Positions 18,921-27,991 of a stretch of 64,000 nucleotides of DNA are shown in pieces. Position numbers and translations under genes: made by a program. The notes under the pieces were generated by a model that made no database searches, was not told where the DNA came from, and saw nothing but the letters and a program-made list of their open reading frames with translations. This DNA comes from a bacterium (lineage in GTDB: Bacteria; Verrucomicrobiota; Verrucomicrobiia; Verrucomicrobiales; Akkermansiaceae): NCBI GenBank assembly GCA_018222765.1, contig JAAEZT010000008.1:102188-166187 (forward strand). The letters are read 5' to 3'. Numbering within the stretch: the first letter of the stretch is position 1; each line of letters begins with the position of its first letter.

Positions 18921-20423
18921 ATGAGTCACGCCCGCTCCTTGCTCCTATTCCTCGCCACCCTTCTTCCACTCTCCGCGGATGATCGACCCAATATTCTTTG
19001 GATTTTCTCGGAAGATCTCTCGCCCTACATGGGCTGCTATGATGATCCGATCAACAAAGGCTTCACTCCGGTCATCGACAAGTTCGCAAAGGATGGTGTG
19101 CTTTTCAAACGGGCCTTCGTTCCCGCTCCGGTATGCTCGGCTTGCCGCTCCGCCATGATCACGGGTGTGATGCAAACCACCACCGGCACGCACCAGCACC
19201 GTTCCAGTCGTTGGACCGATGGCAAGATCGTTCCCGAGGACACCCGTATTCATCTTCCCAAAGGAATCAAGACCATTCCCGAGCTCATGCGCGACGCGGG
19301 GTATTTCACCTTCAATAGCGGCAAGGACGACTATAACTTTCACTACGATCGCACCAAACTCTACACCGTCGGAAGCAGAAAAGACTACCAGCCCGGCCAA
19401 AACGGTTGGCAGGGAAATCGCGCCGAGCACAACATGTCGATCACCAAAGATACCTGGAATGCCCGCCCCGACAAAAACCAACCGTGGTTTGGCCAGATAG
19501 AAATCAAAGGCGGCAAGGCCGGCACTCGCTACACCCGCAAGGGACAGGTTCTCAAAGCCAACGAGGTCCCACTTCCTCCCTACTTCCCCGACACGCCCGC
19601 CCTTCGCAAGGCCTGGACGACCCACTATAACGCCGCCCGCGGATCCGATGTGCGCGTGGAAGCCATCCTCAAACAACTCGAGGCCGACGGCGAACTGGAA
19701 AACACCATTGTCTTTTTCTTCTCAGACCACGGCAACAACCAGTCGCTACGCCACAAGCAATTCTGCTACGAGGGCGGCGTCCATGTTCCCTTCATGATCA
19801 AAGGGAATCATCCCGCGATCAGCGCAGGCACCGTGCGCAATGAACTCGTCAATGCCCTCGACATCCCTGCCACGACACTCGCCTTGGGCAAAGCTCCCCT
19901 GCCCGACTATCTCGACGGCCAAAATCTCTTCGGCGAAAATTACAAGCCCGTCGACTACGTCGTCAGCGCCCGTGACCGCTGCGACTATACCATCGACCGC
20001 ATCCGCACCGTGCGTACCGACAAGTTCCGCTACCTCCGCAACTACTACCTCGACCGCCCTCTCTTGCAGGCGCAATACCGCGACAATCGCCAGGAGGTCA
20101 TTGAATTCAAAGCTGCCCGCGACGCCGGCAAGCTCACTCCTTATCAAAAAGCCCATTGGTTTGGCCTCCGACCCAAAGAAGAGCTCTACGACCTCGCCGC
20201 CGACCCACACCAAATTAACAACCTCGCCGCCGACCCCAAATTCGGCACCGAGTTAAAACGCCATCGCAAGCTCCTCGAATCGTGGATCAAGAGAACCGAC
20301 GACAAAGGGCAATACCCCGAGTCCACAGTGCAACTCAAAGCCACCTACGGTCTCTGGAAAGACAAGCCCATTTTCTCAAAGGCCAAGATCAATCCGGAAT
20401 ACGACCAATTTAAGAAGAAGTAA
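18921..20423 (+). CDS. Secreted sulfatase, N-sulfoglucosamine sulfohydrolase-like
   Basis: A 500-residue arylsulfatase-family enzyme with a signal peptide (MSHARSLLLFLATLLPLSA). Cys 72 in CSACR is the C-x-[PA]-x-R formylglycine site, and Ala in place of Pro makes it an A-type core. IFSEDLSPYMG gives the metal-binding acidic pair, and FFFSDHGNN is the C-terminal metal-ligand motif. ELYDLAADPHQINNLA is the usual sulfatase C-terminal signature. The opening resembles the heparan N-sulfatase branch, but the substrate is an inference. Single transcription unit; no maturase gene nearby. Confidence 0.88.
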   Translation: MSHARSLLLFLATLLPLSADDRPNILWIFSEDLSPYMGCYDDPINKGFTPVIDKFAKDGVLFKRAFVPAPVCSACRSAMITGVMQTTTGTHQHRSSRWTDGKIVPEDTRIHLPKGIKTIPELMRDAGYFTFNSGKDDYNFHYDRTKLYTVGSRKDYQPGQNGWQGNRAEHNMSITKDTWNARPDKNQPWFGQIEIKGGKAGTRYTRKGQVLKANEVPLPPYFPDTPALRKAWTTHYNAARGSDVRVEAILKQLEADGELENTIVFFFSDHGNNQSLRHKQFCYEGGVHVPFMIKGNHPAISAGTVRNELVNALDIPATTLALGKAPLPDYLDGQNLFGENYKPVDYVVSARDRCDYTIDRIRTVRTDKFRYLRNYYLDRPLLQAQYRDNRQEVIEFKAARDAGKLTPYQKAHWFGLRPKEELYDLAADPHQINNLAADPKFGTELKRHRKLLESWIKRTDDKGQYPESTVQLKATYGLWKDKPIFSKAKINPEYDQFKKK

Positions 20424-20538
20424 CTCCTTCTCCAACTGATCTGAGAAATAAAATCTTTGGATCGCCACAACTTCTAAGACGAAACGGATTATCGTCACCT
20501 TGGTGCTTACCCAAAATTCAGGCAGAATTATGGCCTCG

Positions 20539-20560
20539 CCTCAAATTTTACCTTTTGAGG
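20539..20560. promoter_or_regulatory. Inverted repeat upstream of the 2003-residue gene
   Basis: CCTCAAA (20539-20545) and TTTGAGG (20554-20560) form a perfect 7-bp inverted repeat with an 8-base spacer, 74 bases before the start at 20634. It may be an operator or a leader hairpin; no T-run follows it, so it is not a terminator. Confidence 0.25.
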
Positions 20561-20612
20561 ACGATGATTCGAATGCTATTGTAAATACTCAGGCCTTAAC
20601 CCCGTCTGAATT

Positions 20613-20626
20613 ACACACACACACAC
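20613..20626. repeat. (AC)7 dinucleotide tract before a giant gene
   Basis: Seven AC units lie eight bases before the ATG at 20634, in the place where a Shine-Dalgarno sequence would be. Short tandem repeats here can change spacing or translation by slippage; there is no direct evidence of that in a single sequence. Confidence 0.6.
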
Positions 20627-20633
20627 GCATTTC

Positions 20634-23600
20634 ATGTTTTCTCTCAAGAAATCCTGCCTCAACACCTGTCCATCCGTACTTTCAACCGCTTTTGCCGTCT
20701 TGTTCTCCCTGAGCTCTGCCCAGGCCGAGCAGGTGATTTTCACGGAAATCAACTACAACCCCGCCGGTGACGATCCCGAATTCATCGAGATCACCAATAA
20801 TACCGCCACACCTTTCGACATCGGCACCTGGTATTTCTCCGATGGCGTTGACTACACCTTCCCCGATTTTAGCGCCGGCGACACTGGCGCACATATCCTC
20901 AAACACTGGGAGCGGATCCTCGTCACCAACGTCGATGAGGCCACCTTTCGGACGGCCTATCCGAGCACCCCGATCGACGTTCGTATTTTCGGGCCCTTCA
21001 CCGGATCTCTGAGCAACTCGGGAGAAAATCTGGAACTCAGCAATAAGAATGGCGTCATCATGGCCCAGCTCAACTACAATGATGGCGGCAAGTGGCCTGC
21101 TTCCGCCGACGGTGCCGGCCATACCCTCACCCGCATCAACCCAAACCGCGCCCGCGGTGAGTGGCGTAACTGGATGAGCAGCGCAGCGCCGGGGGGCACG
21201 CCGGGAAGACCTCCTGCCAGCGAAGACGATCTGCCGACCACCACCACACCGATCGCAGAAACCACCTCGGTGTGGAAATACGACCAGAACACGAGCAACA
21301 TCGACCGCGGGACCGCCTGGCGTGACCCTAATTTTGATGACACCGGTTGGCTTGAAGGCCCAGGGCTTTTCGGTAGAAATTCTTCGGATCCATTTGGCAC
21401 GCCATGGACTACCGGCGGCCGAATCACCTACTATTTGCGCCAGGAATTCCAATTCAACGATTCCTTTTCCAGTGCTGCCATCAACATTGATGCCTACGTG
21501 GACGACGGCCTCGTCGTTTACCTCAACGGTCAGGAGATCACCCGCTTCAACATGCCCGCCGGTCAAATCAACTACGATACCCCGGCAGCAGGAAACCGGG
21601 AGTGGGACGATGAACTGGTCGCAATCGCTTCCGGCACCGACATCAGTTCCTTTCTTCAGTTGGGGAGAAATGTCCTCGCCGTCGAGGTCCACAACCAGAA
21701 CGCCGGCAGCTCTGATATTGCTTTCGGGGCGGATATCAGCATCACCGCGACCACGCCACCCCCCGGCGCCTTGCCAAATCTCATCTTCAGTGAAGTCCAC
21801 TTTGGAGAGGACGAAAATATCGATTGGATCGAGCTCCATGCTCCCGGAAATTCTCCGGTCTCCACCGCAGGCCTAAAAATCTCCCCCAACCGCTCACTCA
21901 CCAACACGATTGATCTTTCCGGAAGCATTCCCGCTGGAGGATACCTCAGCTTTCCTGCCACTTTTGCCACGGATGAAAATGGAGATGTCGACCTCTTCCT
22001 CATTCAAGACAGCACTGTCATCGACGCCATCAAGCTGGACCGGGATCTCGACGAAGAAAGCTTCCAGCTTTTCCCCATCGGCAGTGGCGAATTCTATGGC
22101 GGCCCCGGTCATACCCAGGACGCCCCCAACGATCCCACCAATCGCAATGAGGACATCGTCATCAATGAAATCATGTTCGATGCCCCCTCCGATCATCTCA
22201 ACGGCGAATACATCGAACTCTACAACCGCAGTGGCGATGCCATCAATCTGTCCGGATGGAAATTCACCAAAGGCATCAGCTTTGATTTCCCCGACACCAT
22301 CATCGGAGGAAATTCCTATCTCGTGATCGCGGCCGACTCCGACTGCCTTCTCGCCGCCCACGGAGCGATCAATGTTCTCGGAAACTGGAAAGGCACTCTC
22401 CGCGACTCAGGCGAACTCATCCGCCTCGTCGACAACAACGGCAACATGGCCGACGAAGTCGACTACCTCCCCGGCGGCGACTGGCCAAACCTCGCCGACG
22501 GAAGCGGCAGCAGCATGGAGCTCCGCCACCCCGACATGAACAACAATGTCGCGACGGCATGGACCGATAGTGACGAAGCTAACAAGTCCTCGATGGAGAC
22601 CTTCTCCTATACCGCGGACTTCATTCGCTCGTCTTGGCTTCCCTTGACAAGTGGACAGGAACTGCAAGCACACCTGGTCGGTGACTCCCATGTTATCCTC
22701 GAAAACATTAGTGTGCGCCTTGATAACAGCGGTTCCAATTTGCTGCGAAATCCCGGAGTGATGTCGCCCACACAATCAAGCGCCTCCGGATGGGTTTGTC
22801 AGGGCACGCACTGGGCCAGCTTCATGGATGCAGGGAAACTCAATCTCATTTCCGACGGACACGGCGATAACAAAGCGAACCGGGCCGAGGTCGATTTCCA
22901 AACCTCTCCGGTCGTGGGAAACAGCTATACCCTCAGCTTTGACGGCCGCTGGGTCAGCGGAAAACCACGAGTCGTAATGCAAACCCTCGACCACGGCTTT
23001 GGCACCAGCTTCCTTCTTCCCATCCCGGAAGACCTCGGCACACCCGGAGCCCCCAACTCCGCGCTTCTACCCTCCGCCGCACCGACGGTCTCGGAAGTCA
23101 TTCACAGCCCGGCCGTGCCAAAAACAGGCGAATCAGTTACCGTCAGTGCTCGCATCGATTCCGCCGCACCTCTCACTTCGGTTGAGGCCGTTTATCGTCT
23201 CGACAACAACAATGGCAACGGAACCTGGCAGCGCCAGACCATGACTGACGGCGGCAACGGACTCTATAGCGCCAACCTCAATCAATACACCTCCAACGGA
23301 AACCTTATTCAGTTTTACGTCGAAGCCGTCGCCGGAGGAGAGTCCACCTTCCAGCCCATCAAAGGGCCCGACCGCCCTGCCATGTGGGTAGTCGATAACC
23401 GCATCATGCCCAGTGTTCTTCTTCGCGAGCGTTTCGTTGTTTCAGCTTATGACCGTCAGGCATTGAATACCAACATCGGGGGAGGAGCCACTTTCGACTA
23501 CAACTTCCCGCGCATGTCGAATCACTTCTTCAATGCCACCTTCATCGCCAACGAAAGCGAAATCTACTACAACGCCGAGATTAGAAAAAGTGGCAGCCCT

Positions 23601-26600
23601 TTCACTCGGGCCACCGACTCGAATCTCGCACACGGAAAATGGAAGCTCCCGGGTGACCGACTTTTCCGCAATCGCCGGCGTAGTGTCATCGATGCCTCCG
23701 GAACCTCGGAAGGAAGTGGCACCCCTCGTTTCTACGACGACCGTATCGCTCGCTACTTCCTCTACCAACTTGGTCACCCCACTAATGAAATGGAATTTGT
23801 CCATTCCGTGATCAATACCGACCCGTTTAAACTCCGGGAAAACCACGAGCCCATCTCCAACGATTTCCTGAACCGTAACTTCAAAGATGGAACCGACGGC
23901 ACTCTTTTCCGAATCGATGACGAATGGCGCTTCACCAGCGACGACGGAAATTCACGATCCAGCCGCAATGCCGACTGGTCTTACAAAGACACCGACAATC
24001 CCACCAGCTACCAAAGCGAATGGATCATGCGGACCCGCGAAGCCGATCACGACTTCAGTACCTTTATTGAATTTGTGCGCGCCCTGGATGGGAATACTTT
24101 CTCCGAATCTGACCTTGCCCGCATGGCCAACGCCCGCATGCTCGGTCTCAATGCTGCCGTGCGAGGCTACGATGCCGATTGGGACACCATCACCGTCAAC
24201 CGGGGAAAAAACGCCTACATGTATCGCCCAGCCGATAACAGTGGATTCATGCTCCTTCACTGGGACGGCGATCGGGTCTTCGAGCGCAGCACCCAAGCCA
24301 TCCTCGGAGGACGGGCTGGCGTCTCAAAATACTTTGCCCAACCATACGTCCGCCGCTACGTGAACTACTATCTCACCAAGCTTCTCGACGAACACACCAG
24401 GAACTCCGCCCGCACCATTGCCTGGATGGATGCCGAGACAGCGTCAGTCTCCGGAACCGGTATAGTGATGCCAAAATCACACTACACCAACTGGTTCAAT
24501 ATCCGTGAAACGTTCGCTCGCAACTTTGTTACGAGCGCAGTCAACAACGCCAACTTTGCCATCACCACCAGTAATGCCAATACCACCGCCGACATTCTTG
24601 CCCTCGCTGGCACCTCCCCGCCTACCGTTCTCGATATCCGCGTCGCCGGACACCCCGATGCCACCGTCCAATGGACCGACAAAACCAACTGGACCATCGA
24701 TGGTCTCATTCTTGTCGAAGGAGGCAACACCTTCACAGTCGAAGGAGTCGATCACGATGGCAACATTATTGAGACCGCTCCATTCACAATCACCAAGACC
24801 AACAACGCTCCTCCCGTCGTTATCGTGGACAGCGATCCAAAATCGTTGAATGTTGACATCGGCAAATCGATCACCTTCGACGTCTCGACAAGCTTCGATC
24901 CCGAGGGCGACCTCCTCACCTTCGACTGGGCGGTCAGCCCGGCCTATGGGGCAAATCTCATTCCAAACGGTGGCATAGCCGAAGCCACTTTCGCCATCCC
25001 AGGCCTCTATATCTTCACCGTCTCTGCGACCGATGGAGAACCTCAAACCACTGACCGGGAAATCATGGTCTCCGTTCATGGCGACGGCTCCTTCTCAACC
25101 TTCGGTAACACCTTGCTCGATGCTCCCTGGACCCTCGCCGACATCGAAAAGCATGGAAACTCCTCAAGCGGACCTCACTACTCCCTACAGGATAATGACG
25201 GCCGTCTGACCATCAACATCCCACTCAGCCTGACTCCACTTGGCCTCCCGCCAGTCGAAGTTCCCGCGCCTGTACGATACCTCGACTTCGGCGACGTCTG
25301 GAAATATAACGATTTGGGAGCCGAGCTTACAATCGGCGGGGTCTTCGCCCAGCCTGGATTTGACGACAACGCATGGCTGTCCGGACCCGGCTTCCTCGGT
25401 CGTGGTGAATCGGGCCTTCCCGCCCCCGGGCTTCAGACAAGTACCCTCCGACGTGGAAACGCGACCAATGGTCTGATCACCTATTATTTTCGCAAGGAAT
25501 TCGAATTCACCGGTGACCCTGTCGGAGCTCAACTCTACATCGATCAAATCGTCGACGATGGAGTTCGCTACTACCTGAACGGACAGGTTATCGGAAATGT
25601 CCGCCTCCCTGCCGGCGCCATCGATTCCAACACGCCCGGGACAAGACTCCCCGTTGAGGATACCATCGAAGAGGACATTCTCGTCGTTGACGTTTCAGCT
25701 TCCATTGTCAATGGAACCAATGTCCTTGCAGCCGAAGTCCACAACGAGAGCGTCGGCAGCTCAGATGTCGTTTTCGGTGTTCGCGTTGACATCGCTGCTA
25801 ATGAAGAAGCGGGCGGAGGGATCGACCTCGATGATGCCGTTCATCCCTGGGTGAGACGCCAGCTCCCCGCAGGTGACTGGACGCTTCAGACCGAGGTGAA
25901 ACTCGAAAAAGCACAATTCGGAGAATTCTACGCCGGGCTCCTTGTCGAAGCAGACCAAGCAGGCAATACCTTCCGTTACGGTGTCGGCTACAAGGACGGA
26001 ACTCACATCGCCTCAATGCGGGTCAATCCATCCGGAAGCTCCGAAGTCCTGGTGGAAGGTCCTGAAGTCGATTCCAACGTCCTCACCGTCCGGATGCAAC
26101 GTAGCGGCAGCGATCTAATCTTCTCATGGAAAGACGGCAATTCCTTCTCAAACTTCCACACCGTCAGCCTCCCTGCCGGAACAACCTTCAGTGTCGGAGG
26201 TGTCTTTGCCTCGACTGAAATGACCCAGTCGCTGGAAGCAAGCTTTGACTACGCCATGCTCGTTGAGCAAAGCACTGACTTCACCGCCTGGATGGAGACC
26301 AACGGCTTCTCCGATGCCAACGCCGAATATGGGGACACCGGACTAAGCAATCTCATGGCCTACGCCCTCGGTCGCGATCTCAGTGACATTGTAGAACCCA
26401 CATTCAACGCCAATGGCGACTCGGTGAGCTTCACCCATCGCCAACGTATCCCGGTCAGCAATCTTGATTACAGCGTGGAATCCTCCACCAACTTGATCGA
26501 CTGGGCTCCTGCCGGTGATCTCGCTCCCAATGGAGCACCAACTCTTAATCCGGATGGAACTTACACCGTCAATCTCCTGGGCAACCTCACCCCGGTTGAG

Positions 26601-26645
26601 CAACCCAAGATCTTCTACCGTCTTGTGGTGAGACTTCCCCAATAG
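20634..26645 (+). CDS. Giant secreted LTD-CotH-like protein with PKD and jelly-roll modules (2003 aa)
   Basis: A signal peptide (ending SLSSAQAEQ) is followed by LTD (DPEFIEITNN, about residues 30-190), a jelly-roll-like module (VDDGLVVYLNGQEI, RNVLAVEVHNQN), two LTD-like domains (IDWIELHAPGN; GEYIELYNRSG), a carbohydrate-binding-like stretch, a Y-domain (ASLTSVEAVYRL-like), a CotH-like kinase region (FLNRNFKDGTDGTLFRIDDEW, LLHWDGDRVFE), a PKD-like domain (SFDPEGDLLTFDW), and a DUF1349-like concanavalin fold (LQTEVKLEKAQFGEFYAGLL). That fold seems split by a second jelly-roll copy (VDDGVRYYLNGQVI). The tail carries DTGLSNLMAYALG and SVESSTNLIDW...FYRLVV. Function is inferred as a surface or secreted multidomain protein. 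A terminator follows. Confidence 0.85.
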   Translation: MFSLKKSCLNTCPSVLSTAFAVLFSLSSAQAEQVIFTEINYNPAGDDPEFIEITNNTATPFDIGTWYFSDGVDYTFPDFSAGDTGAHILKHWERILVTNVDEATFRTAYPSTPIDVRIFGPFTGSLSNSGENLELSNKNGVIMAQLNYNDGGKWPASADGAGHTLTRINPNRARGEWRNWMSSAAPGGTPGRPPASEDDLPTTTTPIAETTSVWKYDQNTSNIDRGTAWRDPNFDDTGWLEGPGLFGRNSSDPFGTPWTTGGRITYYLRQEFQFNDSFSSAAINIDAYVDDGLVVYLNGQEITRFNMPAGQINYDTPAAGNREWDDELVAIASGTDISSFLQLGRNVLAVEVHNQNAGSSDIAFGADISITATTPPPGALPNLIFSEVHFGEDENIDWIELHAPGNSPVSTAGLKISPNRSLTNTIDLSGSIPAGGYLSFPATFATDENGDVDLFLIQDSTVIDAIKLDRDLDEESFQLFPIGSGEFYGGPGHTQDAPNDPTNRNEDIVINEIMFDAPSDHLNGEYIELYNRSGDAINLSGWKFTKGISFDFPDTIIGGNSYLVIAADSDCLLAAHGAINVLGNWKGTLRDSGELIRLVDNNGNMADEVDYLPGGDWPNLADGSGSSMELRHPDMNNNVATAWTDSDEANKSSMETFSYTADFIRSSWLPLTSGQELQAHLVGDSHVILENISVRLDNSGSNLLRNPGVMSPTQSSASGWVCQGTHWASFMDAGKLNLISDGHGDNKANRAEVDFQTSPVVGNSYTLSFDGRWVSGKPRVVMQTLDHGFGTSFLLPIPEDLGTPGAPNSALLPSAAPTVSEVIHSPAVPKTGESVTVSARIDSAAPLTSVEAVYRLDNNNGNGTWQRQTMTDGGNGLYSANLNQYTSNGNLIQFYVEAVAGGESTFQPIKGPDRPAMWVVDNRIMPSVLLRERFVVSAYDRQALNTNIGGGATFDYNFPRMSNHFFNATFIANESEIYYNAEIRKSGSPFTRATDSNLAHGKWKLPGDRLFRNRRRSVIDASGTSEGSGTPRFYDDRIARYFLYQLGHPTNEMEFVHSVINTDPFKLRENHEPISNDFLNRNFKDGTDGTLFRIDDEWRFTSDDGNSRSSRNADWSYKDTDNPTSYQSEWIMRTREADHDFSTFIEFVRALDGNTFSESDLARMANARMLGLNAAVRGYDADWDTITVNRGKNAYMYRPADNSGFMLLHWDGDRVFERSTQAILGGRAGVSKYFAQPYVRRYVNYYLTKLLDEHTRNSARTIAWMDAETASVSGTGIVMPKSHYTNWFNIRETFARNFVTSAVNNANFAITTSNANTTADILALAGTSPPTVLDIRVAGHPDATVQWTDKTNWTIDGLILVEGGNTFTVEGVDHDGNIIETAPFTITKTNNAPPVVIVDSDPKSLNVDIGKSITFDVSTSFDPEGDLLTFDWAVSPAYGANLIPNGGIAEATFAIPGLYIFTVSATDGEPQTTDREIMVSVHGDGSFSTFGNTLLDAPWTLADIEKHGNSSSGPHYSLQDNDGRLTINIPLSLTPLGLPPVEVPAPVRYLDFGDVWKYNDLGAELTIGGVFAQPGFDDNAWLSGPGFLGRGESGLPAPGLQTSTLRRGNATNGLITYYFRKEFEFTGDPVGAQLYIDQIVDDGVRYYLNGQVIGNVRLPAGAIDSNTPGTRLPVEDTIEEDILVVDVSASIVNGTNVLAAEVHNESVGSSDVVFGVRVDIAANEEAGGGIDLDDAVHPWVRRQLPAGDWTLQTEVKLEKAQFGEFYAGLLVEADQAGNTFRYGVGYKDGTHIASMRVNPSGSSEVLVEGPEVDSNVLTVRMQRSGSDLIFSWKDGNSFSNFHTVSLPAGTTFSVGGVFASTEMTQSLEASFDYAMLVEQSTDFTAWMETNGFSDANAEYGDTGLSNLMAYALGRDLSDIVEPTFNANGDSVSFTHRQRIPVSNLDYSVESSTNLIDWAPAGDLAPNGAPTLNPDGTYTVNLLGNLTPVEQPKIFYRLVVRLPQ

Positions 26646-26673
26646 AGAATTTCACCAACTGAAAAATCAACAG

Positions 26674-26712
26674 GTCTATCGGGATCCGAGTGCGCGGTCC
26701 CGGTAGACTTTT
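26674..26712 (+). terminator. Rho-independent terminator after the 2003-residue gene
   Basis: GTCTATCGGGA (26674-26684) pairs with TCCCGGTAGAC (26698-26708) over 11 bp with one G-U pair, followed by TTTT. The T-run is short, so termination may be partial. Confidence 0.65.
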
Positions 26713-27016
26713 GGTATCATCCCCGCCCTCGTCGTCACTACCCAAGGAAATACTTCGCTTCATCGAACTCTGCAGATCCGCCGCTGCCGAAAATCAACAA
26801 GACCGCCGCTGGGCCCTCGAACTTTGCGAAACCCTCACCGTGCTTTCCAGCATCGGCCAAAATTCCGACTTGGTCCTATTCTATAAAGAGCTCATGATTC
26901 TTAAAAGCCACTCCGCTTACAAACACCAGATCTACAGGGACGATCAACTCAGCCCAAACCAACGCCAATTCCTCCATTCCCAATGGCAGCTCCTCCGTAA
27001 CTGGTGGGCCAATTGA
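26711..27016 (+). CDS. Small hypothetical protein
   Basis: The frame opens with GTG at 26690, but that codon lies inside the terminator hairpin, so a later start is likelier; TTG 26711 is used here as a placeholder. The protein is about 100 residues, soluble and mostly helical in appearance (PKEILRFIELCRSAAAENQQ, LCETLTVLSSIGQNSDLV), ending QWQLLRNWWAN. I recognise no family. It ends 18 bp before the hydroxyproline epimerase gene and may be the first gene of that operon. It could also be non-coding, since it lacks a good start and ribosome site. Confidence 0.4.
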   Translation: MVSSPPSSSLPKEILRFIELCRSAAAENQQDRRWALELCETLTVLSSIGQNSDLVLFYKELMILKSHSAYKHQIYRDDQLSPNQRQFLHSQWQLLRNWWAN

Positions 27017-27034
27017 GACGGCAAATAAAATACC

Positions 27035-27991
27035 ATGTCTGATCCTATTTCCATTCGTGTCATCGACTCCCACACCGGAGGCGAACCGACCCGCGTTGTC
27101 ATCGATGGCGCACCCATCTGCCCCACTCCGGGAGCCCTCGCCGCGCGGGACTTCCTCGCCGCCGAAGCCGACTGGCTCCGCCGTGCCCTCATCCTCGAAC
27201 CTCGCGGATTCGAGGCCATCGTGGGCGCCTACCTCTGCGAACCCGCCGACTCTGACTGCGTCACCGGTGTTGTTTTCTTCAACAACGTAGCCTGTCTCAA
27301 CAGCTGTCTCCACGGCACCATCGGACTGGTCAAAACCCTCGAACACCTCGGGCGGATCACCCCCGGCGTTCACAAAATCGAAACTCCGGTCGGTGTCATC
27401 GAGGCCACTCTCTCACCCAACGGCACCGTCACTGTTTCCAATGTTCCCTGCTATCGTTTGGTTGCAGAGCAGCAAGTTGAAGTTCCCAACTACGGCACCA
27501 TTACCGGCGAGATCGCCTGGGGAGGTAATTGGTTTTTCCTCATTCAGGACCAGGGACCACCTGTCCGCTTCGAACACCTCGACGAACTCACCGCCTTCAC
27601 CTCCGCTGTCAGCCAAGCTCTTCAAGATCAGGGGATCACTGGCGAAAACAACGAACTCATCGATCACATCGAATCCTTCGGGCCTCCCGCACCCGGCCTC
27701 GACGCCGACAGCCAAAACTTCGTTCTCTGCCCCGGCAAAGCTTACGACCGATCACCCTGCGGAACCGGCACCAGCGCCAAACTCGCCTGCCTCGCCGCCT
27801 CCGGAAAGCTCGCCGAAGGGGACACCTGGCGACAGGCCAGCATCATCGGCACGTACTTCAGCGGGCAATTTACCCGCCTACCAGACTCTCAAAAAGTCAC
27901 GCCCGTCATCACTGGGTCCGCCCACGTAACCGGAGAATCCACCTTCATTCTCGATCCCCGCGATCCATTCCAATTCGGCATCAATCCATGA
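27035..27991 (+). CDS. 4-hydroxyproline epimerase (proline racemase family)
   Basis: A 318-residue cytoplasmic enzyme that interconverts trans-4-hydroxy-L-proline and cis-4-hydroxy-D-proline through two active-site cysteines. Both are present: Cys 91 in SCLHGTIG (the usual motif is MCGHGTIG) and Cys 242 in SPCGTGTSA. Keeping both argues for epimerase or racemase rather than trans-3-hydroxyproline dehydratase, which has Thr at the second site. HTGGEPTR near the N-terminus is the family signature. The stop overlaps the next start as ATGA, and the next gene is the oxidase that would consume the D-product, which favours hydroxyproline over proline as substrate. Confidence 0.88.
   Translation: MSDPISIRVIDSHTGGEPTRVVIDGAPICPTPGALAARDFLAAEADWLRRALILEPRGFEAIVGAYLCEPADSDCVTGVVFFNNVACLNSCLHGTIGLVKTLEHLGRITPGVHKIETPVGVIEATLSPNGTVTVSNVPCYRLVAEQQVEVPNYGTITGEIAWGGNWFFLIQDQGPPVRFEHLDELTAFTSAVSQALQDQGITGENNELIDHIESFGPPAPGLDADSQNFVLCPGKAYDRSPCGTGTSAKLACLAASGKLAEGDTWRQASIIGTYFSGQFTRLPDSQKVTPVITGSAHVTGESTFILDPRDPFQFGINP

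Noticed and set aside
20682..21839. 385-codon open frame on the minus strand
   Set aside because: Antisense to the LTD part of the 2003-residue gene and without recognisable domains.
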